Shown in pieces: positions 52,743-60,967 of a DNA stretch of 64,000 nt. Position 1 is the stretch's first letter, and each line of letters starts with the position of its first letter. Source of the stretch: JAWVFM01 sp038237625 (GTDB lineage: Bacteria > Actinomycetota > Thermoleophilia > Solirubrobacterales > 70-9); contig JBBRYM010000003.1 in assembly GCA_038237625.1 (NCBI GenBank), positions 124,001 through 188,000 on the forward strand, given 5' to 3'. Made by a program: the position numbers and the translations under genes. The notes below the pieces were generated by a model. It had not been told where the DNA came from and did no database searches. It saw only the letters and a program-made list of their open reading frames with translations.

Positions 52743-54037
52743 TGGTCTCGGTTCCGCGGATACCGGGAGTTCCCGACCTGTTTCGCCGCATCAAGGTGCC
52801 AAGCGACCTCGAGGCCGTATCCGCGGCCAGCGAGGAGCAGAGCGCGGAGGCCGGGGGCCTCGAGGACGACGCGGTCGAGAGGATCTGGCGCTCGACGCTC
52901 GCCTGGTATCGCTCCGGAATCCACCCCGCGATCCAGGTGTGCGTGCGCCGCGAGGGAGCGGTCGTCCTCAACCGAGCCGTCGGCCACGCTCACGGCAACG
53001 GCCCTCAGGACTCCGAGGACGCCGAGAAGGTCCCTGCGACTCCTGCCACTCCGTACTGCGTCTACTCGGCGTCGAAGGCGATCACGGCTTTCGTAGTCCA
53101 CCTGCTAATCGAGCGCGGCGTCCTCGCCCTCGACGACCGCATCTGCGAGCACATCCCCGGCTACGAGCGAAACGGCAAGAACGACATCACGGTCGGCCAC
53201 GTGCTCTCCCACCGGGCCGGGGTGCCGAACCTCCCGCGCGAAGCGCTGGCGGACCTCAGCCGCCTGCCCGACTACGAGTACATGACCGAGATCCTCTGCG
53301 ACGCCAAGCCCTTCCACGCTCCGGGCCGCTACCTCGCCTACCACGCGGTCGCCGGTGGGTTCATCCTCGGCGCGGTGGTCCGCAGCGCAACGGGTAAGGA
53401 CATCCGTCAGGTCCTCACCGAGGAGGTGCTCGACCCCCTTTGCTTTCGCTGGACGAGCTACGGCGTGCGCGAGGAGGATCTCGGCGAGGTCGGCACCGAC
53501 TACCTGACCGGCCCCCCGCTGGCGCCGCCCCTGTCCAACCTCCTCTCGCGTGCCCTCGGCTCGCCCCTCGGCGAGCTGATCGAGGCGACGGCCGATCCCC
53601 GCTTTCTCACCGGCATCGTGCCGGCTGCGAACACCGTGACCACGGCCTTCGAGCTCTCGCGATTCTTCGAGCTGATGCGCCGAGGCGGCGAGCTCGACGG
53701 CGTGCGCGTCATGAAGCCCGAGACGATCCGCACCGCTCACACCGAGCAGTCGCACCTCGAGCTCGACTTCTCGCTGGGCTTCCCGACCCGGTTCGGGTAC
53801 GGGTTCATGCTCGGCGCGCAGCTCCTCAGCCTCTACGGGCGCGACACCCAGGAGGCGTTTGGCCACCTGGGGTTCACCAACATCCTCGGCTGGGCCGATC
53901 CCGAGCGCGCGCTGGCAGTTGCGGTCATCACCAGCGGCAAGCCGACGCTGTACCCGGAGATCACCCGCTTCTACGGCCTGATGCAGCGGATCACGAGCGA
54001 GGCCCCGAAGGTGCCGCGCTCGGAATGGATGGTCTGA
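52742..54037 (+). CDS. Beta-lactamase-family serine esterase
   Basis: 431 residues from ATG 52742. Serine nucleophile in YSASKA (S109, K112, SxxK motif), tyrosine region PGRYLAYHAVAGGFILG, and FGHLGFTNILGWADPERALAVAV at the C-terminal KTG-equivalent. No signal peptide, so cytoplasmic; EstB-like carboxylesterases of this type hydrolyse esters or lactones rather than beta-lactams. The gene overlaps the convergent P450 by 47 bases, and lies next to P450 and Baeyer-Villiger genes. Confidence 0.85.
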   Translation: MVSVPRIPGVPDLFRRIKVPSDLEAVSAASEEQSAEAGGLEDDAVERIWRSTLAWYRSGIHPAIQVCVRREGAVVLNRAVGHAHGNGPQDSEDAEKVPATPATPYCVYSASKAITAFVVHLLIERGVLALDDRICEHIPGYERNGKNDITVGHVLSHRAGVPNLPREALADLSRLPDYEYMTEILCDAKPFHAPGRYLAYHAVAGGFILGAVVRSATGKDIRQVLTEEVLDPLCFRWTSYGVREEDLGEVGTDYLTGPPLAPPLSNLLSRALGSPLGELIEATADPRFLTGIVPAANTVTTAFELSRFFELMRRGGELDGVRVMKPETIRTAHTEQSHLELDFSLGFPTRFGYGFMLGAQLLSLYGRDTQEAFGHLGFTNILGWADPERALAVAVITSGKPTLYPEITRFYGLMQRITSEAPKVPRSEWMV

Positions 54038-55448
54038 GGACGCGCTCGCGCCGGTGGAGCTGCATCGGCAGGCCGTGGCGTGGTCGCAGGGTGATCGTGG
54101 TCTCCGGCATCACGTGCGTGCCGGGGACCAGGTCGAACGCGAATTGCTGGGCGATCATCGCCGTGATCAGCGTGGCCTCCATGATCGCGAAGCCCGCGCC
54201 GATGCACACGCGTCTGCCCGCTCCAAAGGGCATGTAGGCGCCGCGCGGATGGTCGTGCACGTGCTCGGGCAGGAAGCGGGTCGGATCGAAGCGCTCGGGC
54301 TCAGGCCAGAGCCGAGGGTCGTGGTGCAACAGGTGGATCGGAACCACGATCGTCGAGCCCTTCGGGATGCGGTAGCCGCCAACCTCGTCTTCGCCGACGG
54401 CCTCGCGCTCCATCACCCAGACGGGCGAGCGCATGCGGAGCGCTTCCTGGAAGCAGGCCGCGGTCCAATGGAGCTTCTCCGCGTCATCGGCCGTGGGAGT
54501 CCGGCCGCCCAGGACCGAGTCGACCTCATCGAACAACCGCTCCCGGGCCCACGGGTTCTCGTCTAAAAGCAGCCACATCCACGCGAGCCCGTTGGCGGTC
54601 GTCTCGTGGCCGGCGAGCATGAAGGTGACGAGCTCGTCGCGGATCTGGCGACGCTTCATCGGCCGTCCCTCGTCGTCTCGGGAGGCGAGCAGCAGCCCGA
54701 GCAGGTCGCTTGGATCGGCCTCCGGGTCGGCCTCGCGGGCGCTGATCATCTCCTCGACGATGTCGCCAATCGAGACAAGGCCGTCGCGCAGCTGACGCAG
54801 GCTGCGAAACGGCAGCGGGGCATGGAAGAGAAGCCACGCGCCAACGTCGATGACCCAGCGGGGCGCTGAGGCGACCAGCTGAAGCCGGGCGGCCACGGTT
54901 CCGCCGCGAAGGCCGGCGAGCACGGCCCGCCGCAACGTTTCGGAGCACTGCTCGAGCTGGGAGCCGAAGAGCGCCCGGCCCACGACATCCAGCGCGAGCG
55001 CGTTCATGGCCCTGGCGACATCGAGCTCCTCGCCCTCCGGCCGGCCCCCGGCCGCCTCGCACCAGTCGTCGATGGCGCCGGTCATGTGCTCGGCGAACTG
55101 GCCGAGGTGACGCTTGGCGAACATCGGCTGAATCAGCTTGCGCTGCTTGGTCCACGACTCGCCCTCATTGGTCAGAAGGCCGTCCCCGAGCCCGCCAACC
55201 GCGAGCAGCCGGTATTGAAAGGACTTCCGGTAGTTGTCCTGGTTCGTGACGAGGACGTGACGCAGGTGCTCGGGGGATCGCAACGAGAAGATCGGACGCC
55301 CGAGGGGCCGGCTGCGGACGACGTCGCCGTACTCGTGGAACTCGTTGACGACCTCCAGGAGGTTTGGGCGGCTCAACAAGAGACGCGCCAGGCGCCAGTT
55401 CGGCGGGCCCGGGGCTTTGGCCGCCCGGCGTTCGTGTAACCTTGTCAC
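53991..55448 (-). CDS. Cytochrome P450
   Basis: 485 residues from GTG 55446-55448. I-helix AGHETT (279-284), K-helix ExxR E335-R338 (EALR), PERF-like PEPERFDPTRFLPE, and heme loop FGAGRRVCIG with ligand C415. It is of the CYP102/CYP4-like soluble kind with no N-terminal anchor. No ferredoxin or reductase is adjacent. Shares a short divergent region with the monooxygenase gene. Confidence 0.95.
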   Translation of the reverse strand: MTRLHERRAAKAPGPPNWRLARLLLSRPNLLEVVNEFHEYGDVVRSRPLGRPIFSLRSPEHLRHVLVTNQDNYRKSFQYRLLAVGGLGDGLLTNEGESWTKQRKLIQPMFAKRHLGQFAEHMTGAIDDWCEAAGGRPEGEELDVARAMNALALDVVGRALFGSQLEQCSETLRRAVLAGLRGGTVAARLQLVASAPRWVIDVGAWLLFHAPLPFRSLRQLRDGLVSIGDIVEEMISAREADPEADPSDLLGLLLASRDDEGRPMKRRQIRDELVTFMLAGHETTANGLAWMWLLLDENPWARERLFDEVDSVLGGRTPTADDAEKLHWTAACFQEALRMRSPVWVMEREAVGEDEVGGYRIPKGSTIVVPIHLLHHDPRLWPEPERFDPTRFLPEHVHDHPRGAYMPFGAGRRVCIGAGFAIMEATLITAMIAQQFAFDLVPGTHVMPETTITLRPRHGLPMQLHRRERVLRPSIPSAAPSGPRS

Positions 55449-55470
55449 GATCTGATGTAGAGGTTATCAT
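55442..55470 (+). promoter_or_regulatory. Promoter of the flavin monooxygenase, predicted leaderless
   Basis: -35 TTGTCA (55442-55447), 17-base spacer, -10 TATCAT (55465-55470). The start point would fall at about 55477-55478, which is the ATG itself; no ribosome site is present. The -35 lies inside the first codons of the divergent P450 gene. Confidence 0.65.
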
Positions 55471-55477
55471 CGCTCGC

Positions 55478-57049
55478 ATGCCCCCTCCCCACGCCGAAAA
55501 CGAAGCTCCCCAGCACGAGGTGGCGGTCATCGGCGCGGGTCTCAGCGGCATCGGCATGGGCATCGCCCTGCGGCGCGCGGGGATCGACGACTTCGTGATT
55601 TGCGAGCGCGCCGGTGACGTCGGCGGGACCTGGCGCGACAACACCTATCCCGGCGTGGGCGTCGACATTCCCGCCCAGGCCTATCAGTTCTCCTACGAGC
55701 TCAATCCTGAGTGGTCCGGCGTGTTCGCCCGCGGCGACGAGGTTCAGGAGTACGTGCGCCGCACCACGGACCGCTATGGCGTGCGCCCGCACATCCGCTT
55801 CAACACAAACGTGACCGAGCGGACCTGGGACGCCGAGAACCAACTTTGGCGCCTGCGCACGAACGACGGCGAGATCACGGCGCGGTTCGTTGTCGGCGCC
55901 GTCGGGCCATTCGTGGCTCCCAAGCGGCCGGAGATCGCAGGCCTGGAGCGCTTCCGCGGCAAGATCCTCGAGTCGGGGCGGTGGGACCACGACTACGATT
56001 TGGCGGGCAAGCGGGTGGCGATCGTCGGCACCGGCGCGAGCGCGGTGCAGATCGTCCCCAAGGTAGCGCGCACCGTCGAGCGCCTCGACGTCTACCAGCG
56101 CACGCCGATTTGGGTGGCGCCCAAGTTCAATCCCACGACACCGGAGCTCGTCAAGCGGCTCTACCGGCGAGCGCCGCGGATCCAGAACCTCGTTCGCCGC
56201 GCGGCGACCGGCGCGACCGAGGTGATCGTCGTCTTCATGGTGATCAACCACCGCCGGCTGCCGTTCATCGCCGGCGGCCTTCAGCGCTGGCTACGGTCCG
56301 GCTGGTATCGCGCTCAGGTTCCGGATCGCGAGCTGCGCCGAAAGCTGACGCCCTCATACGGCTTCGGCTGCAAGCGCCCCGCCGTGTCCAACACCTACCT
56401 GCGGACGTTCACGCGCGAGAACGTCGAGCTGATCACCACCCCGATCGATCGGGTAACCGAGTCGGGCATCGTCGATGCGCAAGGCGAGGCGCGAGAGGTC
56501 GATGCCTTGATCCTCGCCACGGGCTTTCACCTGGCCAGCGATCCCGAGGTCTACCGCCGCACCCCCATTCGCGGCCGCGACGGCTTCGATCTGGCCACGT
56601 CCTTCGAGCGAAACCGGCTCGCGTCCTACGAGGGCGTGAGCCTTCCGGGCCTCCCGAACCACTTCATGATGTTCGGGCCCTACGGCTGGACCGGCGGGAC
56701 CTGGCATCAGTTGGTGGAGACAACGAGCACACACGTGATCCGGGTGATTAGAGAGGCGCGCCGACGGGGAGCGCCGGAGGTCGAGGTCACCCGGGAGGCG
56801 ACCGATCGCTGGACCGACTTCGCGCGCGGACGGCTCGAGCGCTCACTGTGGCAGACCAACAACTGCGGCCCGGCCAACAGCTACTACTTCGACCACCACG
56901 GCGACACACCGTTTCTGAGGCCGACCTCAGCGGCCCAGGCCCGCCGCGCGAGCCGCACGTTCCCCCTCGACGACTATTCGTTCACGGGCAGGCGGGCCGT
57001 GGGCACCGTGAGCATGCCCAAAATGGCCATAGAGGACGCTCCGGCCTAA
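55478..57049 (+). CDS. Baeyer-Villiger-type flavin monooxygenase
   Basis: 523 residues from ATG 55478. FAD site VIGAGLSGIGMGIALRRAG, GGTWRDNTYPGVGVDIPA, and NADPH site VAIVGTGASAVQIVP are clear. The family fingerprint FxGxxxHxxxW appears as FRGKILESGRWDHD, with the usual histidine replaced by glutamate. LILATGFHLASDP is the late ATG motif. Such enzymes insert oxygen beside ketones giving esters or lactones. With the adjacent P450 and esterase a ketone-degrading route is plausible. Confidence 0.88.
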   Translation: MPPPHAENEAPQHEVAVIGAGLSGIGMGIALRRAGIDDFVICERAGDVGGTWRDNTYPGVGVDIPAQAYQFSYELNPEWSGVFARGDEVQEYVRRTTDRYGVRPHIRFNTNVTERTWDAENQLWRLRTNDGEITARFVVGAVGPFVAPKRPEIAGLERFRGKILESGRWDHDYDLAGKRVAIVGTGASAVQIVPKVARTVERLDVYQRTPIWVAPKFNPTTPELVKRLYRRAPRIQNLVRRAATGATEVIVVFMVINHRRLPFIAGGLQRWLRSGWYRAQVPDRELRRKLTPSYGFGCKRPAVSNTYLRTFTRENVELITTPIDRVTESGIVDAQGEAREVDALILATGFHLASDPEVYRRTPIRGRDGFDLATSFERNRLASYEGVSLPGLPNHFMMFGPYGWTGGTWHQLVETTSTHVIRVIREARRRGAPEVEVTREATDRWTDFARGRLERSLWQTNNCGPANSYYFDHHGDTPFLRPTSAAQARRASRTFPLDDYSFTGRRAVGTVSMPKMAIEDAPA

Positions 57050-57096
57050 CTGTCTACCCACGGACACCTAGTCCCGTAGGAGCGGCCGGCGGTCAG

Positions 57097-58071
57097 TCAG
57101 TCGGCTAGGCCCTGCTCCACCAGCCCGGCGTCGATCGCCCGGTCGAAGGTGGCGGCGATCTTCGCTGCGGCCGCGCGCTCGGAGTCCGCGATCTTGCTGG
57201 CCAGGGCCGCCACGCCCAGCTCACCGGCTCTGCCCGCCACTCGCTTTAGCTGCTCGTAGCCGGCCACCTCCAGGTGCTCGAACGCGAAAGCGAAGCCGAT
57301 GAGCTTGGCGGTCGTGTCCGGCTGCGCCCCGAAGAAGGCACCGATGTTGAAGCCACCGAGTCGCATCCCGATGTCCTTGATGCGGCTCGGCGAGGATCCT
57401 CTGCCCTCGAGTCGCTCGGAAACGAGCTTCACCTGCTCGCGAGTCTCGGCCAGATGCTCTTCGAAGAGGTTCTCGAGCTCCGCCTCGTTGACCAGCTTCA
57501 TGCCTCCCTCGAGCAGTGAGATCGACTGCTGCTCGATCGCGTGGGCGTCGGCGAGATAGCTGTTCAACTGCTCGCCGAGGTCATCCGGGTCGACGTCGCG
57601 AAGTGACGCCGCGACCGCCCCGCCGAAGTTCGCCTCGATCCGGGCGGCCATGTCGCGCTCTTCGACGCCGATCTCGCGCGCAAGGGCGGCGGTTTCGGCG
57701 TCCCCCGCTCGTTCGGCGACGCGGGAGAGGAGCTCGTAGGCGGCGACCTCCATGTGCTCGTATGAGAACGCGTGGCTCGCGAGCTTGCCCGGGGTGTCGG
57801 GATTGAACTTCGCGAACATCAGCATCCCGACGCCTCCCGCCCTACCGGCGACGTCCTTGAGGGTCGACGGCTCGGCGCCGAGCGCCTCGAGACGTGCGCG
57901 AACGAGGCTCTCGTGGCGCTCGGTTTCGACCAGGTGGGCCTGAAAGGCGGCCGCCAGCTCGGGGTCGCCGGCGATGCCGGGCGCCCGGCGCAGCTGTGTC
58001 AGCGCCTGCTCCTCGATCGAGTGAACGTCGGTCAGATGCTTGATCAGCTGCTCGCGGATGTCGTCGGGCAC
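57097..58071 (-). CDS. Duplicated ferritin-like DUF892 protein
   Basis: 324 residues made of two copies of the DUF892/YciE four-helix fold, about 1-155 and 165-315. Paired segments: LIKHLTDVHSIEEQALTQL with LNSYLADAHAIEQQSISLL; LVETERHESLVRARLEALG with LAETREQVKLVSERLEGRG; FSYEHMEVAAYELLSRVAERAG with FAFEHLEVAGYEQLKRVAGRAG. Glutamates and histidines typical of a di-metal site occur in both. Possibly oxidative-stress related; single-domain family members are about 160 residues. Confidence 0.85.
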   Translation of the reverse strand: MPDDIREQLIKHLTDVHSIEEQALTQLRRAPGIAGDPELAAAFQAHLVETERHESLVRARLEALGAEPSTLKDVAGRAGGVGMLMFAKFNPDTPGKLASHAFSYEHMEVAAYELLSRVAERAGDAETAALAREIGVEERDMAARIEANFGGAVAASLRDVDPDDLGEQLNSYLADAHAIEQQSISLLEGGMKLVNEAELENLFEEHLAETREQVKLVSERLEGRGSSPSRIKDIGMRLGGFNIGAFFGAQPDTTAKLIGFAFAFEHLEVAGYEQLKRVAGRAGELGVAALASKIADSERAAAAKIAATFDRAIDAGLVEQGLAD

Positions 58072-58229
58072 CTCGGCTCCTTCGTCGATTGCTCTCGAGT
58101 GAGGTACCCGCGTGATCTTGCCCTCAAGCGGGCCGTTTTGGCGGCCTCGATTCGCGCCGCGACCACGGCGCTCGGCGAGGAATAATCATCGATGGGCTGA
58201 CGACAACGACGAAGAAAGCGACATCAACC

Positions 58230-58643
58230 ATGAAGCAGAGCGAGAGCGGCGCGAAAGCAGGAAAGGCAGGAGAGTCTCCCTTTCAGCTGATCGACGCGAG
58301 AATCAAGGAGCTGGGTGATTGGCGAGGCGAGACGCTCGCCCGGGTCCGCACTCTTATCAGGCAGGCCGACCCCGAAGTGATCGAGGAGTGGAAGTGGCGA
58401 GGGGTTCCGGTGTGGTCGCACGCCGGAATCATCTGCACCGGTGAGACCTACAAGAAGGTCGTGAAGATGACCTTCGCCAAGGGCGCGTCGTTGGAGGATC
58501 CTTCAGGCCTCTTCAACTCCAGCCTCGAGGGCAACACTCGGCGTGCCATCGATATCCATGAGGGCGAGAAGATCGATGAAAAGGCGCTGAAGGCGCTCGT
58601 TCGGGCCGCCGTTTCGCTGAACACTTCCTCAGCCGGCGGCTGA
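58230..58643 (+). CDS. DUF1801-family protein
   Basis: 137 residues from ATG 58230. IDARIKELGDWRGETLARVRTLIRQADPEVIEEWKW, PVWSHAGIICTGETYKKVVKMTF and the C-terminal DIHEGEKIDEKALKALVRAAV are those of the YdhG/DUF1801 group. Function not established. It ends 23 bases before the convergent SnoaL remnant. Confidence 0.85.
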   Translation: MKQSESGAKAGKAGESPFQLIDARIKELGDWRGETLARVRTLIRQADPEVIEEWKWRGVPVWSHAGIICTGETYKKVVKMTFAKGASLEDPSGLFNSSLEGNTRRAIDIHEGEKIDEKALKALVRAAVSLNTSSAGG

Positions 58644-58665
58644 AGGCGCCAGTGAGGTGCAGCCG

Positions 58666-58827
58666 CTACTCCGACAGCCCGGCGGCTTCGAGGGCCTCCT
58701 GCTTGTCCATGTACATGGATGCGCGCACGACCTGGCGGTCGCGCAGGGTCGCCAGCCATGCGTACGGCGGGAAGTCGACCGTCACGCCGCTGCCTGGCCC
58801 GTGGAAAAGACAACTAGCTCGGGTCAT
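58666..58827 (-). pseudogene. C-terminal remnant of a SnoaL-like gene carrying the array tag
   Basis: Read on the minus strand, an open stretch of 53 codons from an ATG at 58825-58827 gives GPGSGVTVDFPPYAWLATLR, VVRASMYMDK and then QEALEAAGLSE with a TAG at 58666-58668. This is the last third of a SnoaL/NTF2-like protein with the same C-terminal tag as the genes at 60560-63409, in opposite orientation. The first ~90 residues are missing; upstream is the promoter zone of the next plus-strand gene. No gene follows its stop. Confidence 0.75.
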
Positions 58828-58869
58828 GCGGTCGGGCTGCCCGGTAGCGAATAACCCGGAGGGATATAA

Positions 58870-59508
58870 ATGAGGGAGTACGCAGTCGCACGCCTAGAGG
58901 ACATCGACGAGATCAGCGACGGCCGCGAGCCGTGGCGTCCGCTGCGCCACCACTTTGGCATCACTTCGTTCGGGATCAACGCCTGGACTGGTCGGGAGGC
59001 GGGAGACAGGATCATCAACGAGCACGACGAGAAGGGTGAGGATGAGGAGCTTTACTTCGTCCACAGTGGCCGAGCCAGGTTCGAATTCGACGGCAAACGC
59101 GTGGATGCGCCGGCCGGCACGTTCGTCTTCGTCCGCCCAAGCGTGAAGCGGACGGCGTTCGCCGAAGAGCCTGGGACGACGATTCTCGCGGCGGGGGCTA
59201 CGCCGGGGCAGATCTACAGGCCGACCGGCTGGGAGCTTTGGGCCCCGGTTGGACGGCTCTACCAGGAGGGCCGATACGACGACGCAGCCGACCAGGCTCG
59301 GGACCTGGTCGCGGCGCACCCGCAGTACCCCGCGCTCCTTTACAACCTCGCCTGCTGCGAGAGCCTCGCCGGGCGGAAGGCCGACGCGATCGAGCATCTG
59401 CGGCTCGCAATCGACAAGTCGGACAGGGTAAGGTCGTACCTGGCGGGGGACTCAGACCTCGACCCCCTCCGCGAGGAACCGGAGTTCCAGGCGCTCCTCG
59501 CCGGGTGA
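58870..59508 (+). CDS. Cupin-TPR protein
   Basis: 212 residues from ATG 58870 with GGAGGG six bases upstream. Residues 1-115 form a cupin barrel (NEHDEKGEDEELYFVHSGRARFEFDG ... APAGTFVFVRPSVKRTAF). Residues 125-200 are TPR-like helices (LYQEGRYDDAADQARDLVAAHPQYPALLYNLACCESLAGR, then an AIEHLRLAI helix). A binding protein with a protein-interaction tail; ligand unknown. Confidence 0.82.
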   Translation: MREYAVARLEDIDEISDGREPWRPLRHHFGITSFGINAWTGREAGDRIINEHDEKGEDEELYFVHSGRARFEFDGKRVDAPAGTFVFVRPSVKRTAFAEEPGTTILAAGATPGQIYRPTGWELWAPVGRLYQEGRYDDAADQARDLVAAHPQYPALLYNLACCESLAGRKADAIEHLRLAIDKSDRVRSYLAGDSDLDPLREEPEFQALLAG

Positions 59509-59668
59509 GGCTCAGAGCAGGCGCAGCTGCCCGGGTACGCCGCCAGAACCCGTCCCCGAGCTCAGGCAGCGTAGCCAGCGCGTCGGCTGCTGCTTCGCGC
59601 GAAGGGGAGTAGCACAGCGGTTCGTATCTCTTCCCATCGCGAAAGTCGCGGCTTCCAGTACAAAGCGC

Positions 59669-60028
59669 CTACTCGGGCGCGGGCCGTGATGGGAGATCCC
59701 AGCCGAAGTACACCTCGATCTCGACAACCCGATTCCCCTCGAACGTAAGCACCTCCGTGTTGCGAAACTGAGAGCCGTCTTCGCGCGTCCCGTGGTAGGT
59801 GACTACGACCTCATCGCCCGACTCGATCATCCGCACAAAGTCAAACGTCGTCCCGCTTCCTGCTCCCGGCCAGCATCTTTCAAAGTAGCCCGCGCGATCG
59901 AGCGTAGGATCGGGCGGCGCGTGGAAGACGAGATCCGGAGCGAGAAGTGCTTCGACCCTCTCGCGGTCGGCCGCGGCGAACGCCGTGAACACGTCGCGGG
60001 CCAAATCGGTCCGGTTCGGTGCGCGCAT
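59669..60028 (-). CDS. SnoaL/NTF2-like protein
   Basis: 119 residues. DLARDVFTAFAAADRERVEALLAPDLVFHAPPD, RAGYFERCWPGAGSGTTFDFVRMIESGDEVVVTYHG and a NTEVLTFEGNRVVEIEVYFGW end fit the NTF2-like superfamily (nuclear transport factor 2 / SnoaL). It lacks the EALEAAGLSE tag and the MSEENVE start, so it belongs to a different subfamily from the array 0.5 kb away, and faces the other way. Confidence 0.8.
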   Translation of the reverse strand: MRAPNRTDLARDVFTAFAAADRERVEALLAPDLVFHAPPDPTLDRAGYFERCWPGAGSGTTFDFVRMIESGDEVVVTYHGTREDGSQFRNTEVLTFEGNRVVEIEVYFGWDLPSRPAPE

Positions 60029-60093
60029 GGTGGTCCTCCAGTTGGGGTTGTTATCTCATATGACCCGCTGCGTGGCGAAACTCATCGACAGCG

Positions 60094-60130
60094 ACTATTG
60101 CGCTTTCCATGGCGGATTCAAATCACCGCC
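60094..60130 (+). repeat. Repeated hairpin element, copy 2
   Basis: ACTATTGCGCT (60094-60104) then GGCGGATTCAAATCACCGCC (60111-60130), arms GGCGG/CCGCC around ATTCAAATCA. Partner of 8044-8096; the spacing between the two blocks is 7 bases here and 24 there. The last loop base and the outer pair differ between copies while the loop core is kept. Confidence 0.5.
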
Positions 60131-60213
60131 GCATCCCGCCGTTACCTTTTCCCGCAGGGTTTCCCACGAAGCCCCTCCTCGAACCCGATCCCGCATACCA
60201 GGTCAAATCAGCT

Positions 60214-60234
60214 AGCACCGCTACGGGAATTCGA
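60214..60234 (+). repeat. Left 21-bp direct repeat flanking the array
   Basis: GCACCGCTACGGGAATTCGAA, identical to 63827-63847 except for one base (A for G at position 14). Its reverse complement resembles the end of a tRNA (TTCGAAT T-loop followed by acceptor-like bases), a common integrase target. The distance between copies is 3.6 kb. Confidence 0.6.
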
Positions 60235-60424
60235 ACACCGGTTTCCGGGCTGAGAATCTTTCCGAGCCTGTGACAGCGCGTTTCGTCCCGTAGCGCGTTT
60301 GTCCGTGAGAACAGGGATTTCAGCGGGTTAATCGACGTGCTCGTGACGGCCCGTATCGCCCCGTTATGCGCCTTAGGTTTGCAATTTGGTTAGCAGTTTC
60401 GGCGTCGCCGCAGTGCGACATAAT

Positions 60425-60475
60425 CCGCGACCTGGCCGCGATCACCACGCGCCGTGAGTGTCGCGGGGTCTTTTT
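60425..60475 (+). terminator. Terminator-like stem upstream of the SnoaL array
   Basis: CCGCGAC (60425-60431) pairs with GTCGCGG (60460-60466), then GGTCTTTTTC. Good intrinsic terminator form on the plus strand, 85 bases before the first array gene. It may shield the array from read-through or act as an attenuator. Confidence 0.5.
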
Positions 60476-60521
60476 CTGACTGGACTCCCCGGTGCTGGGC
60501 TCGCGCAACCCAGGCGGATTC

Positions 60522-60550
60522 TTCCTGGCGATCCGGCGAGCCGCGATACT
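60522..60550 (+). promoter_or_regulatory. Candidate promoter of the SnoaL array
   Basis: TTCCTG (60522-60527), 17-base spacer, GATACT (60545-60550), ten bases before the ATG at 60560. The first gene lacks the GGAG ribosome site that all later units have, so a nearly leaderless start is plausible. The -35 is weak. Confidence 0.3.
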
Positions 60551-60559
60551 GCGCGAGCG

Positions 60560-60964
60560 ATGTCGGAGGAGAACGTACGGCTTGTAGCAACGGGCGTGAA
60601 GGCGATGAACGAGGGCGACATCGATGGCTTCATCGCAGTAGGCGACCCGGAGTGTGAGTTGGAGTCCTATCTCGCGGGCCTGTCCGAGGGCGCGGTTTCC
60701 TACCACGGCCACGAAGGATTCAGGCGCTACGCCCGCGACATGGCCGAAACCTGCGAGTACTTCTCTGTAGAAGTCGACGAGTACCGCGAGACCGGCGACA
60801 CGGTTGCAGTCCTGGGGCAGCTGCGAGCGCGGGGTCGCACCAGCGGCATCGAGGTCGAGCGGGCGCTGGCCTGGGTCATGACGGTGGCGAACGTCAAGCT
60901 AACGCGAGTCCGAGTCTTCACGGACACGCGGAAGGCCCTCGAAGCCGCCGGGCTGTCGGAGTAG
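60560..60964 (+). CDS. SnoaL-like array gene 1
   Basis: 134 residues from ATG 60560. NTF2-like fold: N-terminal helix MSEENVRLVATGVKAMNEGD, pocket-forming VSYHGHEGFRRYARDM, strand segment YRETGDTVAVLGQLRARGRTSGIEVE, and tag KALEAAGLSE. Proteins of this superfamily form a cone-shaped pocket and include ketosteroid isomerases and polyketide cyclases, but also non-catalytic binders; no catalytic set can be assigned. First unit of eight; upstream of its ATG only GCGAGCG is seen, a worn version of the seam. Confidence 0.85.
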   Translation: MSEENVRLVATGVKAMNEGDIDGFIAVGDPECELESYLAGLSEGAVSYHGHEGFRRYARDMAETCEYFSVEVDEYRETGDTVAVLGQLRARGRTSGIEVERALAWVMTVANVKLTRVRVFTDTRKALEAAGLSE

Positions 60965-60967
60965 GCG

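Larger units (their letters stand above)
60029..60559. other. Intergenic region of 531 bp before the SnoaL array
   Basis: Visibly less GC-rich than the surroundings. It holds copy 2 of the hairpin repeat (60094-60130), the left copy of the 21-bp direct repeat (60214-60234), a terminator-like stem followed by T5 (60425-60475), and the candidate promoter of the array. The short minus-strand open frames here have no recognisable product. No integrase or tRNA gene is seen. Confidence 0.5.
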
